A stretch of DNA of 64,000 nucleotides from Arcicella sp034519515 (GTDB lineage Bacteria; Bacteroidota; Bacteroidia; Cytophagales; Spirosomataceae). The stretch lies in NCBI GenBank assembly GCA_034519515.1, contig JAXHOK010000046.1, positions 1 to 64,000 of the forward strand, read 5' to 3'. Position numbers and translations under genes: made by a program. The notes below the pieces were generated by a model. The model did no database searches and was not told the origin of the DNA. It worked only from the letters and a program-made list of their open reading frames with translations. Positions 1 through 8,488 of this stretch are shown one piece after another (the stretch's first letter is position 1; every line of letters begins with the position of its first letter).

Positions 1-2
1 TG

Positions 3-242
3 CCGCGCAGTCTGAAATTTGAGTGCCTCCTGAAGCGCAAGTCTCCGAAGCTCGCCATGAAATTCGATGGCCTGATGGCTGAAACAAGATCGCGCTCGCA
101 ACTGGCCGGCTCACAGGCGCGGCTAGCCGCCAACAGCATAGATAAGGGCCGGCTGGCGGAAACTTTCGACTGCGCCTTTGGCAAGAAGCAGATTGCCGCC
201 AAGACCAGAACCGGCCGACTTCTGCAACTCCGCGCGGACTAG
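3..242 (+). CDS. possible C-terminal end of an unrecognised gene (5' cut by window edge)
   Basis: An open frame runs from the window edge to a TAG at 240-242 with rhizobial-looking codon use, and it ends 14 bases before the convergent GGDEF-EAL gene ends. About 79 residues are visible, basic and alanine-rich, with no motif I recognise. The end-to-end arrangement is the main argument that it is real. It could equally be non-coding sequence, because the other frames here are broken but short. Confidence 0.35.
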   Translation, partial: PRSLKFECLLKRKSPKLAMKFDGLMAETRSRSQLAGSQARLAANSIDKGRLAETFDCAFGKKQIAAKTRTGRLLQLRAD

Positions 243-256
243 CTTGAACACGGACG

Positions 257-1960
257 TCAGAGTCCGTTGACGCGGAGGGGTTTGCCGATCGTTCCAGCAT
301 TGTTGATGCATCTCAGCGCATCCTCTTTCCGCATCGGCCGACCATACAGATAACCCTGGCCTTCCTGGCAGCCGATATCGCGCAAGACGCTTTCTTGTTC
401 GGGGCCCTCGATCCCCTCGGCCACCGTCCGCAAGCCCATTTCCGTGCTCATCGCGACGAGCGCGCGGGTAATTGCCGCGTCCGAGGTGCGCGTGCGAATG
501 TCGCGGATGAAGCCTCGGTCAATCTTCAGGGTGGTCAGCGGGTAGCGCTGCAACGAACTCAGCGATGCAAAACCTGTCCCGAAATCGTCGAAGGCGACGC
601 CGACGCCGATATCGCGGATCGCCTTCAGAGCCTGCACACTCGCGTCCGCATCGTTCAACGCCACCTCTTCGGTGATTTCCAGTTCCAGCCACTCCGGCGC
701 CACCTGGTGGCGTTCCAGCGCATCGCTCACACGGTCGCATAGATGTGGCGACCGGAACTGTTGCGGGAAAAGATTGACGGCGATCCGGTATCGGCCGTCC
801 TGCCGATTGAGGTCTGCCGCCATCTGGCAGGCCTCTTCGATGGTCCACCAGCCGATATCGCTGGCCAATGAGCTTTGCTCCAGGGAAGGCAGGAATGCGC
901 CGGGCAAGAGGAGACCGAGGTCGGGATGGTTCCATCGGATCAGCGCTTCGAAACCGACCACTTTGCGCGTGCTCAGATCCACCTGTGGCTGGTAATAGAT
1001 TTCGAGTTCATTCTTGTGCAACGCGCGGCGCAGCCGGTCGCGCATGTCGCGTTTGGCCTGGCTCTCGTTGCGCATGGATGTCTCGAAGAACCGATAGGCA
1101 CGACCGCCGGCCGCCTTGGCGCGGTAGAGGGCAAAATCGGCCGAGGCCAGCAATTCCTCGGCCTCACGTCCATGCGCGGGCGCAAGCGCGATGCCGATGC
1201 TCGCCCCCAGTTCCAGCTCCAGACCACCAAGGCTGAAGGGCTTGCGAAAGGCGTCGAGAATTCGCGCTGCCTCTCTTTTTGCAACGACCGGATCACCACT
1301 GTCGGGGAAGAGCACTGCAAACTCGTCGCCGCCGAGGCGTCCGATCACCGTCTTGTCGCCGAGCAGATAGGGCAGGCGCACCCCGACCGCTTGCAGGAGG
1401 CTGTCACCGACAAGATGGCCATGCATATCGTTGACGTCCTTGAAGCCGTCCAGATCAATCATCAGGAGAGAGCAGGCAGCACCCGACGACAGCTTTTCAG
1501 CAAGAACGGTCATGAATTCGTGGCGGTTTCGCAGGCCGGTCAGCGTGTCATGCGAGGCAAGGCGCATCAACCGCGCGTCGCGCTCGCGCCGCTCGGAGAT
1601 GTCACGAATGGTGGCCCCGGCCCAGAATTCGCCCTCTGAAGTCCACATGGAAAGCGTGATCTCGATCGGAAATTCCGTTCCGTCGCTCTTCAGCGCGGAC
1701 ACTTCCACCGGTTTTCCCGCCAGCCCCGGCTTGGCGCCCGACGCAGCATTGGCCATGCCGGCAGAATGGGCGCCGCGCATGCGCTCTGGGATGATCATCG
1801 TGATCTGTCGGCCACGAACCTGCTCGGCTTCGTACCCGAACATGGCGCAGAAGGCGGCATTGGCGAAGCGGATGTTGCCTTGGCTGTCGACCACGATGAG
1901 CGCGAGGTTCATTGTCGCAGCAAAGTCATGTGCCAGGCGAGCAGTCGGAGGGAGATCCAT
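257..1960 (-). CDS. PAS-GGDEF-EAL cyclic-di-GMP signalling protein
   Basis: This is a cytosolic cyclic-di-GMP turnover protein. A PAS sensor domain lies at about residues 10-125, including the NIRFANAAFCAMFGY segment and the usual E-F-W-A-G-A-T-I-R-D-I-S strand. A GGDEF cyclase domain follows with an intact GRLGGDEFAVLF signature, and then an EAL phosphodiesterase domain with GFEALIRW and DDFGTGFASL. Both active-site signatures are intact, so it may make and break the messenger. The upstream RxxD inhibitory site appears absent (G and T at those positions). I start at the ATG at 1960 because the PAS domain begins just after it; an in-frame ATG at 2050 has no visible ribosome site. It is divergent from thrB across about 290 bases. 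Confidence 0.88.
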   Translation of the reverse strand: MDLPPTARLAHDFAATMNLALIVVDSQGNIRFANAAFCAMFGYEAEQVRGRQITMIIPERMRGAHSAGMANAASGAKPGLAGKPVEVSALKSDGTEFPIEITLSMWTSEGEFWAGATIRDISERRERDARLMRLASHDTLTGLRNRHEFMTVLAEKLSSGAACSLLMIDLDGFKDVNDMHGHLVGDSLLQAVGVRLPYLLGDKTVIGRLGGDEFAVLFPDSGDPVVAKREAARILDAFRKPFSLGGLELELGASIGIALAPAHGREAEELLASADFALYRAKAAGGRAYRFFETSMRNESQAKRDMRDRLRRALHKNELEIYYQPQVDLSTRKVVGFEALIRWNHPDLGLLLPGAFLPSLEQSSLASDIGWWTIEEACQMAADLNRQDGRYRIAVNLFPQQFRSPHLCDRVSDALERHQVAPEWLELEITEEVALNDADASVQALKAIRDIGVGVAFDDFGTGFASLSSLQRYPLTTLKIDRGFIRDIRTRTSDAAITRALVAMSTEMGLRTVAEGIEGPEQESVLRDIGCQEGQGYLYGRPMRKEDALRCINNAGTIGKPLRVNGL

Positions 1961-2248
1961 TGCAACAGTCCCGCGTTGTTTCGGAAATGCTATCGGATCG
2001 ATATTAGCAGTTCGTAAAGTGTTCGTCCAAGATCGGCACAGGGTGAGCATCTTGAGACGTGCAGCAGCGCGTCAGATGACGAGCGACGACAATCCGAACA
2101 ACATCCGGGGCTATGCTCTTTCCAAGTGAGGAACTGACGGCCGTCAGCATCGACCATTTCCTGTGCCCCGTGTCGCAGCAGGGCTGGCATGGGCGCCGCG
2201 CCCGTTATAGGACTGCTGTCATCCCCGAAGCGGCACGGAACTTACGCT

Positions 2249-3210
2249 GTGGCAGTCTATACCGACATCAATGAAATCGACCTCAAGGCCTTTCTGGCGC
2301 AATACGACGCCGGCGAACTGCTCTCCTACAAGGGCATCGCCGAAGGCGTGGAGAATTCCAACTTCCTGCTGCACACCTCGAAGTCCCCGCTGATCCTGAC
2401 GCTCTACGAGAAGCGGGTCGAAAAGTCCGACCTGCCCTTCTTTCTCGGCCTGATGCATCACCTCTCGGAGCGCGGGCTCAACTGCCCGCTGCCCCTGCCG
2501 CGCAAGGATGGCGAACTGCTCGGCGAACTCTCGGGCCGCCCGGCAGCGCTGATCTCCTTCCTTGAAGGCATGTGGCTGCGAAAGCCCGAGGCGCAGCACT
2601 GCCGCGAAGTGGGCGCCGCCCTTGCCAAGATGCACATCGCCGGCGAAGGCTTTGAGCTTACGCGCCCGAATGCCCTGTCGCTTGAAGGCTGGCAGCTGCT
2701 CTGGGCAAAGTCCGAGGCACGGGCCGACGAGGTGGAGGAGGGGCTGGAAGCCGAGATCGGCGCCGAGTTGGATTTCCTCTCCACCCACTGGCCGAAGGAC
2801 TTGGCCACAGGCGTCATCCATGCCGATCTGTTCCCGGATAACGTCTTCTTCCTCGGCGACACCCTGTCTGGACTGATCGACTTCTATTTCGCCTGCAACG
2901 ACCTCCTGGTCTACGACCTCTCGATCTGCCTCAATTCCTGGTGCTTCGAGAAAGATGGCGCCTACAACATCACCAAGGGCAAGGCGATGATCGAGGGCTA
3001 CCAGTCGGTGCGCCCGCTCTCGGCCGCCGAAATCGAGGCCCTGCCGATCCTCTGCCGCGGCTCCGCGCTGCGCTTCTTCCTGACCCGCCTCTATGACTGG
3101 CTGACGACGCCCGCCGGAGCGCTGGTGGTCAAGAAGGACCCGCTCGAATATCTGAAGAAGCTGCGCTTCCACCGCGCCGTCACCAATGCCTCGGAATACG
3201 GACTGATCGC

Positions 3211-3214
<4 letters not shown>
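2249..3214 (+). CDS. thrB: homoserine kinase, aminoglycoside-phosphotransferase fold (ThrB)
   Basis: Phosphorylates L-homoserine to O-phosphohomoserine, the step before threonine synthase (thrC lies at 13.4-14.8 kb). The protein belongs to the rhizobial ThrB family with the APH/choline-kinase fold, not the GHMP family of enteric bacteria. Visible landmarks are the N-terminal YKGIAEGVENSNF loop, the catalytic VIHADLFPDNVFF motif and the metal-binding LIDFYFACND motif. The C-terminus TRLYDWLTTPAGALVVKKDP is typical of the family. A GTG start at 2249 gives VAVYTDINE, matching the family N-terminus; an upstream ATG at 2189 adds 20 unlikely residues. Its last four bases overlap rnhA, so the two are probably translationally coupled. 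Confidence 0.95.
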
Positions 3215-3681
<467 letters not shown>

Positions 3682-3773
3682 TTGAAGGGGCGAGGAGGGC
3701 GCCACGCATCATCCCCTTGCCCTTTCCCCCGTTGCCCCTATGCTCCCGTCAAAACAACATACGGGAGACATCC

Positions 3774-4082
3774 ATGATCCAGCACTGCGTGTTCCTGCGC
3801 TTCAAGGCGGCCGTCCAGGAGGCCGAGAAGCAGGCGATCTATGCGGCCATTGCCGATCTGAAGGACGTGGTACCGGGCATGCTGGAGGTGAAGGCCGGGG
3901 CAAATGTCTCGCCGGAAGGGCTGGCAGGCGGCTACAATGACGGCTTCATCGTCACCTTCGAGGACGAGATGGTCCGCGACTACTATCTGAAGCATCCGAA
4001 GCATGTCGAAGTCGGCGAACGCATCGTCGGCGCAACCGATGGTGGCCTGGCCGGCATCCTCGTCTTCGATCTGGCGCACTGA
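3774..4082 (+). CDS. Dabb family (stress-responsive alpha/beta-barrel) protein
   Basis: A 102-residue protein of the Dabb fold, dimeric ferredoxin-like barrels found in stress proteins and some cyclases. The start MIQHCVFLRFK, the central VEVK-like strand LEVKAGANVSPEG and the YLKHPKHVEVGERI helix are the family landmarks. The ATG at 3774 is preceded by a GGGAG ribosome site, so the longer frame from 3678 is not used. No catalytic residues can be assigned and its substrate is unknown. It is followed by a hairpin at 4101-4122. Confidence 0.8.
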   Translation: MIQHCVFLRFKAAVQEAEKQAIYAAIADLKDVVPGMLEVKAGANVSPEGLAGGYNDGFIVTFEDEMVRDYYLKHPKHVEVGERIVGATDGGLAGILVFDLAH

Positions 4083-4100
4083 CGCTTCCCAAAACGAGAA

Positions 4101-4122
4101 GAGGCCCGGTTTCCCGAGCCTC
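4101..4122. terminator. hairpin between convergent genes
   Basis: GAGGC-C-CGG and CCG-A-GCCTC pair around a TTTC loop with one mismatch. It lies between the ends of the Dabb gene and the peroxiredoxin gene, and A/T-rich runs are present on the right flank. It could serve both directions. Confidence 0.55.
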
Positions 4123-4149
4123 TCCAGTTCTAAAAAATCTCTTGCTGTC

Positions 4150-4641
4150 TCAGGCGCTGAGCTGCTCGATCATCGTGGCGGCCGAGGAGACCGTTGCCTG
4201 GCCCGGGTTCTCTTCGATGTTGAGGCTCTTCAGCACGCCGTCCTCGACCAGCATCGAATAGCGCTTCGAACGTACGCCGAGCCCGCCGCCCGACAGGTCG
4301 ATGTCGAGGCCGAGCGCCTTGGTGAAGGAGGCGTCCCAGTCGGCGAGGAAATGGATCTTGCCCTGGCCACCCGAATGCTGCGCCCAGGCGCCCATGACAT
4401 GCCAGTCGTTGACGGAGACGACGGCGATGTCGTCGACGCCACGCGCGATCAGCGCATCACGGTTTTCCAGGTAGCCCGGCAGGTGGTTCAGCGTGCAGGT
4501 GGGGGTAAACGCACCCGGAACGGCGAAGACGACGACCTTCTTGCCCGCAAACAGCTGTTCCGTGGTGATCTCCACCGGACCGTCAGCGGTCTTTTCCTTG
4601 AAGGTGGCCTGGGGCAGCTTGTCGCCAATGGCAATGGTCAT
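4150..4641 (-). CDS. peroxiredoxin, Prx5-like (redoxin) family
   Basis: Thiol peroxidase of the type II/Prx5 group that reduces hydroperoxides, with electrons from glutaredoxin or thioredoxin. The active-site segment PGAFTPTCTLNHLPGY carries the peroxidatic cysteine (about residue 48) with its Thr and Pro partners. The protein has 163 residues with the start chosen here. ATG 4641 has a GAGGA ribosome site; the longer frame from 4716 would overlap the next gene. It lies just downstream of a DsbD-type periplasmic domain gene on the same strand, a pairing that suggests a shared thiol-redox theme although one protein is cytosolic and the other exported. Confidence 0.9.
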   Translation of the reverse strand: MTIAIGDKLPQATFKEKTADGPVEITTEQLFAGKKVVVFAVPGAFTPTCTLNHLPGYLENRDALIARGVDDIAVVSVNDWHVMGAWAQHSGGQGKIHFLADWDASFTKALGLDIDLSGGGLGVRSKRYSMLVEDGVLKSLNIEENPGQATVSSAATMIEQLSA

Positions 4642-4712
4642 GAAATCGTCCTCGCTTGGTTGCTCCATCCAGAACCCCTCCGAATGGCAATCGAGGCGAA
4701 TATAGGAATGGG

Positions 4713-5573
4713 TCAATCAAAGGCAAGCGTGGTTTCCATGGCGCGGTCGCCGCTGACCACGAGAATTCCCCAGTGCTTGCCGGCAATCTTGTATTTCTTC
4801 GGCAGCTTGCCGATCGGCAATGTCAGAACCGTCTCGCCATCGGCGCCTCGGGAGGCGACGGAATCGACGAAGACATGGCCGCTCGGCCCGCTGACAAAGG
4901 CCTTCGGACTGTCGGCGCCAGCTGGCATCTTCAGCCGCACGACGAGCTCTCTGTGGCCGGCTCCCAGCTGGTGGTCGATGACGTGAAAGTCGGGAGAGGG
5001 ACCTGGCGGCACCTGGGCCTGTGCCGAGCGGACGAGGGCGGTTTCGACGGCATTGGCGATCCCGTCTGCGTCTGGCGGCACGCTGAGATCGGCCTGGAAG
5101 GGGATGCAGATGTTTTGGCAGACTCCGACAAAGGCACTCAGCGTCACGCCGGTGTCATCAGGCGCATTCTTCAGGCGGAGCGGCAGGGTAACAGGTTGGT
5201 CATAGCCGACATCGGTCATCTCGTCGTTTGAGAGGACCTTCGGCACGGGAAAACCGATAAGCTCCACGGTGTAGGACGCGCCCGGCTGAGGCGTGATTGC
5301 GGGCGGAATGCCGACATCGCCGGGCTCTTTCCAGTAGGTGATCCAGCCCGGTTTGGGCTCGATCACGAGCGCGCCGTGTCGCGTCCCGTCTGCCTCCTGG
5401 GGCAGCAGGATCAGGCGCATCCGTCCGCCTTCGTTCACCGCCCAGTCGCTGCTCGCCGCCAGCGCCGGCATGGCGGACACGAGCGAGAACAGGCCAAGGG
5501 CTGCTGCAACTACCGATGCGCGGCTGCTGCGAGAAAAGCCTCGGAGATGGGAACAAGACATCGCTGGGTTCAT
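4713..5573 (-). CDS. exported DsbD N-terminal-domain (DsbC/DsbD-alpha-like) protein
   Basis: Periplasmic protein resembling the N-terminal disulfide-carrying domain of DsbD. After a signal peptide ending near SAMPALA there is an immunoglobulin-like domain with WITYWKEPGDVGIPP and a two-cysteine VGVCQNICIPF motif, the expected redox pair. The transmembrane and thioredoxin domains of full DsbD are absent, and no cognate membrane partner is visible nearby. I prefer ATG 5573, which places GGAGG about 12 bases upstream; ATG 5585 has the GGAGG directly abutting it. Confidence 0.8.
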   Translation of the reverse strand: MNPAMSCSHLRGFSRSSRASVVAAALGLFSLVSAMPALAASSDWAVNEGGRMRLILLPQEADGTRHGALVIEPKPGWITYWKEPGDVGIPPAITPQPGASYTVELIGFPVPKVLSNDEMTDVGYDQPVTLPLRLKNAPDDTGVTLSAFVGVCQNICIPFQADLSVPPDADGIANAVETALVRSAQAQVPPGPSPDFHVIDHQLGAGHRELVVRLKMPAGADSPKAFVSGPSGHVFVDSVASRGADGETVLTLPIGKLPKKYKIAGKHWGILVVSGDRAMETTLAFD

Positions 5574-5748
5574 TTTGGAGATCATGCCTCCGGCTCTAGA
5601 AGATCGCTGTCGGCTTGGCCAGTCACGCTTGCTTCATGCCAATCATTTTGGGTTGATCGGAACCCGCTTCTGGCCCATCTTGAATGGGAGACTACATCAG
5701 AACCACGCGTGAAGCCGATTGCCGATAAGGCGAACTAAGGAGGCGGGC

Positions 5749-6354
5749 ATGGCATTGTCGTCGAAAACCGATCTGAGAGAACGCGGCTTCCTCGATGGAC
5801 AGCTGCTGATTGCCATGCCGGGCATGCCCGATGGCAACTTTGCCCGCGCGGTCGTCTATATCTGCGCCCATTCCGATGCCGGTGCCATGGGCTTCATCAT
5901 CAACCGCTCGCAATCGGTGACCTTCGCGGATCTCCTCCTGCACCTGGAGCTGATCGACCGCAACGACGCGATCATGCTGCCCGATCACGCCCGCCATTTC
6001 CCGATCCAGTGCGGCGGCCCGGTCGAGCAGAACCGTGGCTTCGTGCTGCATTCCGACGATTATCTGTCGGACAGCTCCATCCCCGTCAGCGACGACATCT
6101 CGCTTACCGCCACGCTCGATATCGTCCGCGCCATTTCGGACGGGCGCGGTCCCCGCCACGCCACCATGCTGCTCGGCTATGCCGGCTGGGGCCCGGGCCA
6201 GCTGGAAGAAGAGATCGCCCAGAACGGCTGGCTGCATTGCGCGGCCACCGAAAGCCTGATCTTCGACCGCAGCCTGGAGAACAAATACGACAGGGCACTC
6301 GCCTTGATGGGGATCAATCCGGCCATGCTGTCGATGGAGGCGGGGCACGCCTGA
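5749..6354 (+). CDS. YqgE/AlgH family protein (UPF0301)
   Basis: A 201-residue member of the YqgE family, of unresolved biochemical role. Landmarks are FLDGQLLIAMPGMPD near the N-terminus, GAMGFIINR, a central GGPVEQNRGFVLH and LLGYAGWGPGQLEEE. The ATG at 5749 follows a strong AAGGAGG ribosome site. It stands alone, divergent from the DsbD-type gene. Confidence 0.92.
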   Translation: MALSSKTDLRERGFLDGQLLIAMPGMPDGNFARAVVYICAHSDAGAMGFIINRSQSVTFADLLLHLELIDRNDAIMLPDHARHFPIQCGGPVEQNRGFVLHSDDYLSDSSIPVSDDISLTATLDIVRAISDGRGPRHATMLLGYAGWGPGQLEEEIAQNGWLHCAATESLIFDRSLENKYDRALALMGINPAMLSMEAGHA

Positions 6355-6384
6355 GGGCCAGGCGTCCTGGAGTTTTTCCTCCCG

Positions 6385-6813
6385 TTAGTTGCGAGAGCCT
6401 GTGCCTCTCTGCCGATGATAGGTCAAAGCTGCACTCAGGCAGAATAGCAACGGCGTCTGAGGTATTGTGCGGTCGGCAGGGATCACAAGTGCACGGTTTC
6501 CCTCGAACTTGAAATCTGCTGGAAATGCGGTGCGAAACATGTCGATGAGGCTTGTCTTGCAGTTGAACAGCACCGCGCTGTCCTGGGGCGCCTCTCGGGT
6601 GGCGCCCAGCCGAATGGTGGTTCCGCTTCGGCTGACCTCGGTCAGGTAGGCGGGCTCGCCCCATTTGAGCGTTTCCGTCAGTGGGCCGACATTTCCGATC
6701 TCTGCCGCGACCGTGAAGATCAACTGGCGGATCTCGAGGAGACGCCCCCGCACATGTTCCGGGTGGCGAGAGAGTGCGCGGTAAATGGCGTCCGGCACGG
6801 GCGGCACAGTCAT
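6385..6813 (-). CDS. DUF1801 domain protein
   Basis: A 142-residue DUF1801 (YdhG-like) protein. The family signature is the helix LLEIRQLIFTVAAE followed by ETLKWGEPAYLT and later strands around TTIRLGATREA. Its start overlaps the stop of the upstream AraC-type regulator by four bases (6810-6813), so both are one transcription unit. The function is unknown; such proteins often neighbour GyrI-like domains. Confidence 0.8.
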   Translation of the reverse strand: MTVPPVPDAIYRALSRHPEHVRGRLLEIRQLIFTVAAEIGNVGPLTETLKWGEPAYLTEVSRSGTTIRLGATREAPQDSAVLFNCKTSLIDMFRTAFPADFKFEGNRALVIPADRTIPQTPLLFCLSAALTYHRQRGTGSRN

Positions 6814-7661
6814 GGCGCGGCTTTCAGCGGCAGGTGAATGTCTGTGCGCAGTTCCGCTTGCGGCACATGACGCGGGTCGTTGAGATAGGCTTCGAAGATT
6901 GGCGCATCATCCGGCTCGTAACCGGAGGCGGGCAACCAAGTGCCAAGCAGCCAGCGATAGGCACCCCGCATGTCGGCATAGGGGCCCTTGTAGCTGAGCT
7001 TCGCATAGCATCCGCCGCGCAGAACCGTCTCCACCAGCGGCGCATCAATGGCAACCGGATTGGCTATCGGCATGCAGGCCCGCGACCGCAGGGCGTGCTC
7101 TGGCCCGAAATCGGGATCGTCGAAAAACATGCCGATCATGGCAGGCTCCTCCGGTAGAAGAGATCGCTGGACAAGTTCGCCGAACAGTTTGCCCATGGCA
7201 TGGTCGATGTTCATGTAGGATCCTGTGTGATCGATCCCAGCGCAGCGGCGCTCCGGCAAGGTTTCCACCGTCACGGGAAAACCGCGGCCGTCGCTGGCCA
7301 TGCTCGCGGCCTTGAACGCGGCGTGCGAGCCCATCTCGCGGTAAGCAGTCGGGCTCGTCCCGAAGGCCTCCTTGAACGCCCGCCCGAAGCTGTCGGCAGA
7401 GCTGTAGCGGGCGCGCCGGGTGATGGCCTGAATATCCGCATCGGAGTTCGCGAGTTGATCAGCCGCACGCTGGAGCCTCAGCCGCCGGATCGTGGCAACA
7501 ATCGTCTCTCCGCGCATGGCTGAATAGATGCGGCTCCAATGATAGGACGAAAGGCAGGCGACTTCCGCCAGACGGTCGAAAGAGAGGTCGTCGTCCAGAT
7601 GGGTGTAGATGTAGTCGAGGACCCGATCGAGACGGTCGTGATAAGCTTTCTGGCGATGCAT
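6810..7661 (-). CDS. AraC family regulator with GyrI-like effector domain
   Basis: Transcription factor with two AraC helix-turn-helix motifs at the N-terminus (residues about 10-110, including SFDRLAEVACLSSYHWSRIY and TSPTAYRE) and a GyrI-like small-molecule-binding domain from about residue 125 (ETLPERRCAGIDHTGSY). This is the SoxS/Rob-like architecture with the order DNA-binding then effector. ATG 7661 has a GAGAG ribosome site; the frame extends upstream to 7772 but without a better start. It is co-transcribed with the DUF1801 gene and divergent from a LysE exporter, which it may control. Confidence 0.88.
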   Translation of the reverse strand: MHRQKAYHDRLDRVLDYIYTHLDDDLSFDRLAEVACLSSYHWSRIYSAMRGETIVATIRRLRLQRAADQLANSDADIQAITRRARYSSADSFGRAFKEAFGTSPTAYREMGSHAAFKAASMASDGRGFPVTVETLPERRCAGIDHTGSYMNIDHAMGKLFGELVQRSLLPEEPAMIGMFFDDPDFGPEHALRSRACMPIANPVAIDAPLVETVLRGGCYAKLSYKGPYADMRGAYRWLLGTWLPASGYEPDDAPIFEAYLNDPRHVPQAELRTDIHLPLKAAP

Positions 7662-7840
7662 GAGAACTCTCTGGCGTGCTTGAAGTCGTCTGAAATCTTG
7701 CACGATCCCGACCGATAAATCCTGCGGAACTGGCCCATGCTTTGTCGTCGGCCCCAGTTGCAAGGCTTGCATCTCTCCACCTGAGAGGTCAATGTTCCGA
7801 GCGTCTGGCCATCATGCCCAGATCACAGTGAGGCCCATCC

Positions 7841-8476
7841 ATGCCTGCCGTCGAGATCCTCTTCGCTTTCTTCCTCACCACGACCGTCTTCGCCTTCATC
7901 CCGGGGCCCGCCATGCTCTATGTCGCGGCCCGCACGCTGGCTGCGGATCGCCGCGCGGGCCTGATGGCGACGCTTGGCATTCATGTCGGATGTTATGTGC
8001 ATGTGGTGGCCGCCGCCGCAGGCCTGTCCATCCTTTTCCACCTGGTCCCCACGCTCTATCTCGCGGTGAAGCTCGCAGGCGCTGCCTATCTGATCTATCT
8101 CGGTGTCCGCATGTTCCGTGCCGCCCGCGCGGCTGGTGGCATGAGCGGCGCACTGCCGCCCGCAAAATCAGCAGGCCGTGCATTCCTGGAGAGCATGCTT
8201 GTTGAAGTACTCAACCCGAAGACGGCGATCTTCTTCCTGGCCTTCCTGCCGCAGTTCATCGATGCGACGGCAGGCTTTCCAGTCTGGCTGCAGTTCCTGA
8301 TCCTCGGCACGCTGGTCAATGCGATGTTCACCATCGCCGATATTGTCTGCGTCCTGGCGGCCGGCGCGATCACCGCGCGTCTATCACGGGTCTCGGCGCT
8401 GCAGCGCAATCTGCAAAGGGTAGGGGGCGCGATCCTCGTCGGGCTGGGCCTCCAGGTCGCCTTCCAACGCACGTGA
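7841..8476 (+). CDS. LysE/RhtB family exporter
   Basis: Inner-membrane exporter of amino acids or related small molecules. The 211 residues contain about six hydrophobic segments. The family motif FIPGPAMLYVAARTLAADRRAGL follows the first helix, and LNPKTAIFFLAFLPQF marks the middle. The substrate cannot be read from the sequence. The divergent AraC/GyrI-like gene is a candidate regulator. Confidence 0.9.
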   Translation: MPAVEILFAFFLTTTVFAFIPGPAMLYVAARTLAADRRAGLMATLGIHVGCYVHVVAAAAGLSILFHLVPTLYLAVKLAGAAYLIYLGVRMFRAARAAGGMSGALPPAKSAGRAFLESMLVEVLNPKTAIFFLAFLPQFIDATAGFPVWLQFLILGTLVNAMFTIADIVCVLAAGAITARLSRVSALQRNLQRVGGAILVGLGLQVAFQRT

Positions 8477-8488
8477 GGCCCTTCCGCC